A DNA stretch of 64,000 bases, from positions 1 to 64,000 of the forward strand of contig CAADVS010000026.1 of the NCBI GenBank assembly GCA_900752545.1. Direction: 5' to 3'. Each line of letters opens with the position of its first letter. Position 1 is the first letter of the stretch. Under the pieces are notes generated by a model. It was not told the origin of the DNA. It searched no databases and worked only from the letters and a program-made list of their open reading frames with translations. This DNA comes from an uncultured Collinsella sp. (GTDB lineage: Bacteria; Actinomycetota; Coriobacteriia; Coriobacteriales; Coriobacteriaceae). This document shows positions 58,131-64,000 of the stretch, in pieces. The position numbers and the translations under genes were made by a program.

Positions 58131-59594
58131 CTACACCGGAAGCATGCCAGAGATTGCCGTTACAATCACGCCAAAGACGACCATGAAAATGAAGAACTTC
58201 CAAATGGTCTTCCACCATTGGCCAAACGAAATCCTAGCCACGGCAAGACCGGCGACCGTCATGCCCGCCACGGGGCTGATGGTGTTGATGGTCTGGTTGG
58301 CAAACTGGAGCGCGGTGACGGCCGCCTCGGGATTGAGGCCCATGAGCTCGGTCAGGGGGCCCATAACGGGCATGGTGAGCGCCGCCAGGCCAGAACTCGA
58401 GGGAACCAGCAAAGAGAGCAGGCCAAGGACGATATACATAAACGTGGTGTAGACGGCGGCGGGTGCACCGGCGAGCGCGGTAGCGAGCGCCTGGAGGATG
58501 GTGTCGATGATCATGCCGCCCTCGGCGATGACCAGAATACCGCGAGCGATACCGATAACGATGGCAGCGTACGCAAAGTCGGCGAGACCCTTAACGAACT
58601 CCTCTGCGATCGTCTGCTGGTCAAGGCCGCCCAGGATACCGGCAAGCAAGCCCATGCCAAGGAACACGGCGGAAATCTCATTCATGTACCAGCCCTGGGT
58701 AACAAGACCCCAGACGATAATGCCCATACCGCAAGCAAAATCGATAAGCACGAGCTTCTGACGGATAGTGAACTCTTCCTCGATGGAGGCATCGGTCACG
58801 GAAAACTCGATACGCTTGAGCTTATCGTCCTCGTACACAATGGACGACTCGGGGTTTTTCTTGACGCGCATGGCGTAGCGCATGGCCCATGCGATACCGA
58901 CGGCAGTGAAGATGACCCAAGAAACGGCGCGCAGCCACAGTTGCGGATTACCCTCGATGCCAATGATGCCTTGGGCGATCAAAACATTAAACGGGTCGAT
59001 GGTCGAAGCACAATATCCCAGGTTAGGACCAAGGAAGCAGATGATGAATGCCGTCATCGAGTCATAACCGATACCCATCATGATGGGAATGAAGATGGCA
59101 TAGAACGGCAGGGCTTCCTCAGACATACCAAACGTAGTGCCGCAAATGGACAGCAATGTCATCGTGATGGGGATGATGAGGATGTCCTTGTTCTTGAGCT
59201 TTTTAATCACACGGCTCATGCCGGCATTCAAAGCGTTGGTCTTGGTGATGATCGCGAACGATCCGCCAATCAATAAGACGAACGCAACGACGTCGGCAGC
59301 CTCTTGGATACCCTTGGTGGGCGCTTGCAGAACCGCGAAGATATCCTGGCCCAGATTGATGGTCTCGCCGGTCTCGGAATCGGTGTAGTTCTTATCGACC
59401 TGTTCATAGGTTCCAGCAACGGCGACTTCACGCTCGCCCGCCGCTGTCGAAATCGTCTTACGCTGATACTGACCAGAGGGAACGATCCAAGTCAGGACCG
59501 CAAAGACAACGATCAGCAAGAACATGATCGTATAGACATGCGGTAATTTGAACTTAAAACGTCTGTTTGTCTTCTTCGCCTTCGTATCTGACAT
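58131..59594 (-). CDS. YfcC family membrane permease
   Basis: A 487-residue transporter of the YfcC/C4-dicarboxylate anaerobic carrier superfamily, with about twelve hydrophobic spans. The start MSDTKAKKTNRRFKFKLPHVYTIMF in two blocks gives the family N-terminus, and GTTFGMSEEALPFYAIFIPIM and LVPSSSGLAALTMPVMGPL carry the re-entrant loop pattern. An extracellular loop lies at about 40-100 (Asp/Thr/Glu rich). ATG 59594 has TTTGGAGG upstream. It is the first gene of the minus-strand island. E. coli uses FrlA, an APC-type permease, for fructoselysine; here a YfcC-type carrier takes that place, so the imported compound may be a peptide or acylated form. Confidence 0.88.
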   Translation of the reverse strand: MSDTKAKKTNRRFKFKLPHVYTIMFLLIVVFAVLTWIVPSGQYQRKTISTAAGEREVAVAGTYEQVDKNYTDSETGETINLGQDIFAVLQAPTKGIQEAADVVAFVLLIGGSFAIITKTNALNAGMSRVIKKLKNKDILIIPITMTLLSICGTTFGMSEEALPFYAIFIPIMMGIGYDSMTAFIICFLGPNLGYCASTIDPFNVLIAQGIIGIEGNPQLWLRAVSWVIFTAVGIAWAMRYAMRVKKNPESSIVYEDDKLKRIEFSVTDASIEEEFTIRQKLVLIDFACGMGIIVWGLVTQGWYMNEISAVFLGMGLLAGILGGLDQQTIAEEFVKGLADFAYAAIVIGIARGILVIAEGGMIIDTILQALATALAGAPAAVYTTFMYIVLGLLSLLVPSSSGLAALTMPVMGPLTELMGLNPEAAVTALQFANQTINTISPVAGMTVAGLAVARISFGQWWKTIWKFFIFMVVFGVIVTAISGMLPV

Positions 59595-59636
59595 AGATAC
59601 CTCCAAAGAACTCGAGACTGCATCGCATCTCGCTTC

Positions 59637-59659
59637 AACGTTTGCATAAGGCAAACGTT
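59637..59659. promoter_or_regulatory. perfect palindrome upstream of the permease, candidate operator
   Basis: AACGTTTGC and GCAAACGTT flank 5 bases (ATAAG). It is centred about 54 bp upstream of the permease start, where an operator of the island would be. The GntR-type gene is its neighbour, but nothing proves that it binds here. Confidence 0.45.
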
Positions 59660-59764
59660 CTATGACGTCCCATAGATTACCAGCAGCTTTTTCCTTCATC
59701 AAGATAATTTCAAACTGATTGCCGCAACGCGGTTGAACGGTTGTGTTCGCGCCGTGAACGGTAT

Positions 59765-59800
59765 GGAAACGCCCGGTGAGATGATCCACCGGGCGCTTCC
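59765..59800 (-). terminator. hairpin after the GntR-type gene
   Basis: A 14-bp stem (59765-59778 with 59787-59800, one G-U pair) right after the regulator stop. It lacks a T-tract and could also be part of the permease promoter region. Confidence 0.45.
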
Positions 59801-59812
59801 ATTCGCAATGTC

Positions 59813-60556
59813 CTAGATGTCAAAAACGTAGCGAGACCCAACGATCCGCTGACGACCGATGATAAACGGCCGTCGCTGCTCATCGAAAAAGAAGGCTTCC
59901 ATATAAAACAAGGGTTCGCCAACGGGAACTGCCAACAGCCGAGCGACCTCGGGCGACGCGCACGCGATCTCGAGCGTACACGGGTCGGTAAACGCGGGCG
60001 TGCGGCCCGTCCGGTTGCGCACGAACTCAAAAATGGATTGGTTAGATAGAGGTGCCGTTGATAGATAGGCGTTGTCCTCGTAAACGTATATGTTGTTCTC
60101 GAGCATGACGGGGACTCCATCGGCAGTACGTACACGCTCAACGCAAATCAAATCAGTTCCAACGGGAACACCAAAGAACTGCGCTTCGGTAGAATCTGCC
60201 GGCAGTATCTTTCTCGAAATGACGCACGCCCCCGGCTCCATTCCGTTAACGCGGCATGCGTCCGAAAAACTCTGAACGTCATCCTTCTGGCGAATCTTGC
60301 GCTTGAGCTTGGGGGCATTGACAAACGTGCCTTTCCCCTGTCGCTTCGTTAGATAGCCCTGCTGGACGAGCTCCTCAATAGCGCGTCGCACGGTAACGCG
60401 GCCAACTTTATAGCTCTCAGCCAATTCGAATTCGTTGGGTATCCGCGCGCCTGCCTTGTAGGCGCCGGAGTTGATTTCGTTTTTAATGATATCAATGACC
60501 TGTTGGTACAGCGGTATCGCTGCTTTACCGTCAGTTAGCCCTTCAGTCGGTGGCAT
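59813..60556 (-). CDS. GntR/UTRA transcriptional regulator, FrlR-like
   Basis: A 247-residue HutC-subfamily GntR regulator. The N-terminal winged helix (about 10-80) has IPLYQQVIDIIKNEINSG, IPNEFELAESYKVGRVTVRRAIEELVQQGYLTKRQGKGTFV in parts. The UTRA ligand domain (about 95-240) ends RRPFIIGRQRIVGSRYVF. E. coli frl is controlled by the UTRA-type regulator FrlR. GGGAGAAGG precedes ATG 60556. The gene is the first of the minus-strand stretch and is the likely sensor of the island's substrate or its phosphorylated form. The 218-bp gap to the permease holds a palindrome and a hairpin. Confidence 0.9.
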   Translation of the reverse strand: MPPTEGLTDGKAAIPLYQQVIDIIKNEINSGAYKAGARIPNEFELAESYKVGRVTVRRAIEELVQQGYLTKRQGKGTFVNAPKLKRKIRQKDDVQSFSDACRVNGMEPGACVISRKILPADSTEAQFFGVPVGTDLICVERVRTADGVPVMLENNIYVYEDNAYLSTAPLSNQSIFEFVRNRTGRTPAFTDPCTLEIACASPEVARLLAVPVGEPLFYMEAFFFDEQRRPFIIGRQRIVGSRYVFDI

Positions 60557-60587
60557 ATACCTTCTCCCAGCACAATTAATTCTAAAA

Positions 60588-60622
60588 CGGGCTTAAGGGC
60601 ATTCAACAAGCCCTTAAGCCCG
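60588..60622 (-). terminator. terminator of the HAD phosphatase gene
   Basis: CGGGCTTAAGGGC and GCCCTTAAGCCCG (60588-60600 and 60610-60622), 13 bp perfect, followed on the minus strand by TTTTAG. It lies past the stop of the gene ending at 60707. Confidence 0.85.
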
Positions 60623-60706
60623 CATTAGCTTAAAGTATGCTAGGTGTCGCACCAAAATGTTGGCTATTTACTCATCAGACCCGAAAAACGCGCAACTACC
60701 GCGCTC

Positions 60707-61366
60707 CTAAGAAAGCGTGAGCAGCTCCGGCAGCTGGTCGATAATCTTGTCCGCGGCATCTTGGCTAAATCCAAAGCGCTCCTCGCGCTTGGCAATGACT
60801 GTCAGGCCGGCTCGCTTGCCGGCAGTGATGCCAGGCACCGAATCCTCAACGCAGCAGCAGCGATTCGCGGGCAGCCCCAGCAGGTCCAGCGCATGCAGGT
60901 AGATGTCGGGCTCGGGCTTGCTCTCCTTAAACTGCTCGCCGCTCACCACATACTCAAAGGCATCCGACAGCCCGCATGCATTGAGCACTTCCTCGATGCT
61001 AACCATGGGAGACGAGCTGGCAAGCGCCACGCGAACGCCGCGGCGCGGCAGCTCTCGAATCGTATCCACGGCGCCTGGGTTAATCAAAGTCTGATAGTCG
61101 CGCGGGCGCTCATGCGTCCACTCGTCCCAACGGGCCAACGCTTCCTCGCCAGTGAAATGCCCCTTACCGGCGCGCTCAAACCAATCGACCAGCATATGCA
61201 GGAAGAACTGATGCGAGGTACCGATTTGCCCATTCAACTCCTCTTGAGTCAGGTTAAGCCCAAGCTCCTTGGCAAACGCGGCAGTCTCGCCCAGGTAGTA
61301 ATACTCGGTATCGACAATGACGCCGTCCATGTCAAAGATAACGGCATCGAACGGAAATTCAGACAC
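60707..61366 (-). CDS. HAD family phosphatase / beta-phosphoglucomutase-like
   Basis: A 219-residue HAD superfamily hydrolase, subfamily IA. FDAVIFDMDGVIVDTE is motif I with the nucleophile Asp, ALASSSP is motif II, and KPEPDIYLHALDLLG followed by CCCVEDSVPGITAGKRAG gives motifs III and IV. The layout (cap after motif I) is that of beta-phosphoglucomutases and sugar-phosphate phosphatases. It starts at GTG 61366 with GGGAGGG upstream; ATG alternatives further upstream are less good. Which sugar phosphate it acts on is unknown. Hairpins on both sides make it a single-gene unit, although it lies next to the sugar island. Confidence 0.85.
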   Translation of the reverse strand: MSEFPFDAVIFDMDGVIVDTEYYYLGETAAFAKELGLNLTQEELNGQIGTSHQFFLHMLVDWFERAGKGHFTGEEALARWDEWTHERPRDYQTLINPGAVDTIRELPRRGVRVALASSSPMVSIEEVLNACGLSDAFEYVVSGEQFKESKPEPDIYLHALDLLGLPANRCCCVEDSVPGITAGKRAGLTVIAKREERFGFSQDAADKIIDQLPELLTLS

Positions 61367-61381
61367 GGCACCCTCCCTAAC

Positions 61382-61407
61382 AAAAGGGCGCCTGTAAGCA
61401 GGCGCCC
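61382..61407 (-). terminator. terminator of the Cof-type gene
   Basis: GGGCGCCTG (61386-61394) and CAGGCGCCC (61399-61407) with TTTT after the stem on the minus strand. Confidence 0.85.
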
Positions 61408-61429
61408 GAACCATGCATTATCGGCGATT

Positions 61430-62272
61430 CTAACCCAGCAGCTTATCCAGCGCCACCGCAATACCGTCTTCGTTGTTATTGGCGGTCACCATCTGGGCCA
61501 CGGCCTTAACCTCGTCAACCGCGTTGCCCATGGCAACACCAGCGCCGGCCCACTCAATCATGGACTTGTCATTCTGGCCATCGCCAAACGAGACGACCTC
61601 GCTGGCATCGATGCCGAGCTTGGGCAGGGCACCCTCGAGCGCGTGAGCCTTGTCAATACCGGGCGCCGTGTACTCAAAGTACCAGTCGGCCGTAAACATA
61701 CCCGAAAGCGTCTGCTTAAAGGGCGCGTACATCTCCTCGTGATGCGCTTGCAGATAGGCCGGGTCGCCCGCCGTCAGCAGCTTGTCCACGGGATAAGCCT
61801 CAGCGACCTCATGCAGGCTCTCCACCTCGCGAATCTTAAGATCGCACGCGTCGCGCTCATACTTGACGATGTTTTTCTGCGAGCCGTCAGGCAGCGTGAT
61901 CATGCAATGGTACGAGTCCTCAACGTGCAGATCGCGACCGAGCGAAATCATAGGGATCACGTCAAAATTACGCAGGTGATCAATCAGGCGATGCAATTCG
62001 TCGGCAGGCATAGCCTGATCGAACAGCACCTCGTCGGTCTGGGCATCGACGACGTGAGCGCCGTTAAAGGCCACCAGCAAACCATCATGACTCTGAAGGT
62101 CGAGCTCCTGGGCCAGGGCGTGAAGACCCCATGCGGGACGACCCGAAGCCAAGATGAGCTTAATGCCCGACTCCTGTGCCGCGAGCAGCTTCTCACGCGT
62201 GCGCGGGCTAATGACCTTCTGGTCGTTGGTAAGCGTGCCGTCGATATCCATTGCGATGGCCTTAATAGGCAT
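61430..62272 (-). CDS. Cof-type HAD-IIB family hydrolase
   Basis: A 280-residue phosphatase of the Cof/YwpJ group. IKAIAMDIDGTLTN holds the nucleophile, LILASGRPAWGLHAL the second motif, and VVSFGDGQNDKSMIEWAG (about 220-237) the third and fourth motifs with their Asp pair. GVAMGNAVDEVKAVAQMVTANNNEDGIA matches the conserved end of the family. GGGAGG precedes ATG 62272; an earlier in-frame ATG lacks a site. These enzymes dephosphorylate sugar phosphates or cofactors such as FMN. It is separated from the other HAD gene by a terminator. Confidence 0.9.
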   Translation of the reverse strand: MPIKAIAMDIDGTLTNDQKVISPRTREKLLAAQESGIKLILASGRPAWGLHALAQELDLQSHDGLLVAFNGAHVVDAQTDEVLFDQAMPADELHRLIDHLRNFDVIPMISLGRDLHVEDSYHCMITLPDGSQKNIVKYERDACDLKIREVESLHEVAEAYPVDKLLTAGDPAYLQAHHEEMYAPFKQTLSGMFTADWYFEYTAPGIDKAHALEGALPKLGIDASEVVSFGDGQNDKSMIEWAGAGVAMGNAVDEVKAVAQMVTANNNEDGIAVALDKLLG

Positions 62273-62421
62273 ATGTGCCTCCCTGTCATTGAGCAACCTT
62301 GTCTGAGTCATCATACAGAACACTTACTGCAGCTCTGTCTGCAACGGATAAAAAGCCATATTGTCCCGAACATGAACGGCACGTGGTCATGAAGTTTTAT
62401 CGCTCAGGTCAAATACGCCTG

Positions 62422-63096
62422 CTAGCGACGCTCATCCGTCGGTGCGCCCTCGACGATCGCGATACCCGCCGAGGCGCCCAACGCGCTGGCGCCGGCCTCG
62501 ATGAATGCACATGCCTCTTCGTAATTATGAATACCGCCCGCCGCCTTGATTGCCACGGCATCGCCGAGCACCTCGTGCATCAGCCGCACGTCCTCGAGCT
62601 TAGCACCGCCAAAGCTTCTGCCGGTCGATGTCTTAAGGAATCCCGGCTTAGCCTCCAGCGCAATCTCGCACACACGGCGCTTAGCGGCATCGTCGCCGTC
62701 CAGCTTGCACATCTCGACGATCACTTTGTCAGTGATGCCATGCGCACGACAAAAATCAGCAATGGCAGTCATCTCACGCTCGACGGCATCAAAATCGCGG
62801 TTCTCGACCGACTCCTGATTCAAAACGTAGTCAATCTCGGTAAAACCGCACGCAGCGTATTCCTCAAACTTCGCAAGCTTCTCCTCAAGCGTCATAGCGC
62901 CCTGGGGAAAGTCGATAGCGCCGGCAAGGATGATGTCAGAGCCCTCGAGCATGGCGCGACCCGTCTCGTACTCCTGCAGGTTCGCAAATACGCAGCGGAA
63001 GTTGTACTTTAGCGCCTTCTCGACATACTGCTCAAACGTGTCCTCGGGGGCATCGATATAGTCGATGTATTTATTGATGGGTTTGGCAAGTGTCAT
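62422..63096 (-). CDS. deoC: deoxyribose-phosphate aldolase
   Basis: Cleaves 2-deoxyribose 5-phosphate to glyceraldehyde 3-phosphate and acetaldehyde in nucleoside breakdown. It has 224 residues. VIVEMCKLDGD, FLKTSTGRSFGGAKLEDVRLM (in parts) with the Schiff-base lysine in FLKTSTG, and IKAAGGIHNYEEA with the second lysine are all in the class I DeoC positions. The segment FANLQEY replaces the more usual CV.P-type motif in the early strand. GGAGG precedes ATG 63096. The 150 bp downstream (62273-62421) hold no gene. The gene has no deo-operon partner next to it, so it seems to stand alone. Confidence 0.93.
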   Translation of the reverse strand: MTLAKPINKYIDYIDAPEDTFEQYVEKALKYNFRCVFANLQEYETGRAMLEGSDIILAGAIDFPQGAMTLEEKLAKFEEYAACGFTEIDYVLNQESVENRDFDAVEREMTAIADFCRAHGITDKVIVEMCKLDGDDAAKRRVCEIALEAKPGFLKTSTGRSFGGAKLEDVRLMHEVLGDAVAIKAAGGIHNYEEACAFIEAGASALGASAGIAIVEGAPTDERR

Positions 63097-63867
63097 GCTG
63101 GGCCTCCTTGATCAGGACCGACAACCGATTCGTGGTTTCACGCGAAAAACCACGCTCAATGTACGCCCGATACGCAAGGACAGCGTCCGCATTCCGGCAA
63201 GCGGTATGAAATTAGCCGTAAAAGTATATTTACGGACAGCGAATGGCACCGCACGCGGATGCCGACAGCAAGACATCCCCTCAATACACCCTCATGCCCA
63301 TTTAAAGAGCAAGGGAGCCTGTATCTGTTGGGATACGGGCCCCTTTCGACCATGACCTATCTCAGCAACAAAGACTACTTGCGGTGAGCACGGTAGAACT
63401 CGATCGCACCATCTTATCCGAGCCGGGGCACGTTCGCATAGCGTGGCGCGTGACGGTTGCAAAACCACCCCATTTGAAACAAAGGCAAAAAAGTACTTGC
63501 AAAGACGCGTTCCGACATATAAGTTGATAAAAGACCGCCGTTGCGGTTTTAAGTAGATCGAGCATATGAAGTTTGAGTTTTAGCGTGTAAGAGAAGGAAG
63601 ATCGGCAAAGTACAACCCCAAACGCAATGACAACTTAATGAGGTAACTGCCACATGTGAGGCACCCAGGGCATTGCTGTCTCGATTTTGAGCACGATGCC
63701 TTCCGCCTTGCATGGGCCGTTCCATCCCGCCCCTGCAGCAACTGCCTCATGGGCTCATTGAAAACCGCATAGCACCCAAACGTCAGCACATCACCCACGG
63801 CAAGCACATCACTCACGACAACCAACACATCAACAAACAGCACGAACATCAACCGATTGGAGAAGCT
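63097..63867 (+). other. 770-bp gene-free stretch with an 18-bp tandem repeat near its end
   Basis: No convincing gene is seen on either strand. A GGAGCCTGTATC...GATACGGGCCCC hairpin lies around 63315-63345. From 63787 to 63840 a C/A-rich, G-poor 18-bp unit recurs about three times (starts CACATCACCCACGGCAAG; later copies are degenerate), with a final relic up to about 63858. The 5' end of the last gene follows. The rest looks like ordinary intergenic DNA with several weak inverted repeats. Confidence 0.45.
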
Positions 63868-64000
63868 ATGACAAACCACCACGCTGAAGACGGCGATAAG
63901 AAAAGCATTCTGGATGCCCGAATTGAGCGAGCATATGCAAACGAATATGACGCCGCCTTTGCCGCCGCGACCATCAAGAACTACGCGTCGCTACCGCTCG
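63868..64000 (+). CDS. start of an unidentified gene, cut by the window edge
   Basis: The frame is open to the right end and encodes at least 44 residues: MTNHHAEDGDKKSILD, then ARIERAYANEYDAAFAAATI and a short remainder. GGAG (63859-63862) stands 6 nt before ATG 63868. The start is polar and His/Asp-rich, followed by a helical, Ala- and charge-rich stretch. I recognise no family from this fragment. A 770-bp gene-free region with repeats lies upstream, so the gene probably has its own promoter. Confidence 0.55.
   Translation, partial: MTNHHAEDGDKKSILDARIERAYANEYDAAFAAATIKNYASLPL

Noticed and set aside
63763..63867. Possible histidine leader peptide in the C/A-rich repeat
   Set aside because: The frame has many His codons but no ATG, GTG or TTG before 63868, and no terminator/antiterminator pair follows.
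63580..63882. 100-codon minus-strand open frame near the right end
   Set aside because: Overlaps the start of the plus-strand gene at 63868 and the C/A repeat; hydrophobic Val runs come from the reverse of the repeat; no good ribosome site.
1..64000. tRNA, rRNA, CRISPR array, prophage or transposase genes
   Set aside because: I read all intergenic regions for cloverleaf-like sequence, regularly spaced repeats and transposase motifs and found none that hold up; only hairpin repeats of the REP type are present.

Overview
The window looks like a chromosomal stretch of a GC-rich Actinomycetota of the class Coriobacteriia, most like Collinsella. The assignment is inferred from the gene set: Pta plus two acetate kinases, L-lactate dehydrogenase, an LPxTG-anchored C69 dipeptidase, an acetylase-type diaminopimelate route, an actinobacterial-style trp leader peptide and a fructosamine (frl-like) catabolic island. 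No rRNA, tRNA, CRISPR array, transposase or prophage gene was seen.

Region by region. 1-2.6 kb: end of a cell-surface polysaccharide locus (GT2 glycosyltransferase, glf), with mirrored glycosyltransferase 3' ends around a palindromic element. 2.7-6.8 kb: acetate fermentation module (pta, then two tandem ackA paralogues). 7-9.1 kb: MFS transporter and LysR regulator. 9.2-14.5 kb: housekeeping (HIT, xseB, xseA, YugP-like protease, RNase D, diacylglycerol-kinase-like enzyme, a 30-aa membrane peptide). 14.7-16.7 kb: sortase-anchored C69 dipeptidase. 16.8-20.4 kb: a tryptophan ECF transporter operon (TrpP-like S component, fused double ATPase, T component) behind a leader peptide with three consecutive Trp codons and a terminator. 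20.5-22.6 kb: racemase plus ATP-grasp ligase, probably making a D-amino-acid peptidoglycan branch. 22.8-28.9 kb: MOSC protein, secreted coiled-coil wall hydrolase, Ser/Thr kinase module, FxLYD protein and M20 amidohydrolase. 29.1-33.1 kb: lysine riboswitch, in-frame lysA-dapA fusion, dapB and dapH. 33.2-42.6 kb: nucleoid-associated protein, DUF2974-type hydrolase flanked by a repeated hairpin, ldh, aminotransferase, NAD synthase and two poorly characterised proteins.

42.7-44.4 kb is an AT-rich patch with a lipoprotein and an exported papain-like protein, probably acquired. 44.5-49.1 kb holds ettA, an sdpR-sdpI pair, tcdA and tatD. 49.2-60.6 kb is one long minus-strand island: permease, two amidohydrolases, FrlC-, FrlB- and FrlD-like enzymes, a second PfkB kinase, YjbQ, BtpA and an FGGY kinase, with a GntR/UTRA regulator upstream. 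It reads as an enlarged Amadori-product (fructosamine) catabolic locus. 60.7-63.1 kb holds two HAD hydrolases and deoC. The window ends inside an unidentified plus-strand gene.

The observations most worth following are the trp attenuator driving an uptake system, the lysA-dapA fusion with an internal start under a lysine riboswitch, and the enlarged frl island. All functions are read from sequence motifs; no search was run.
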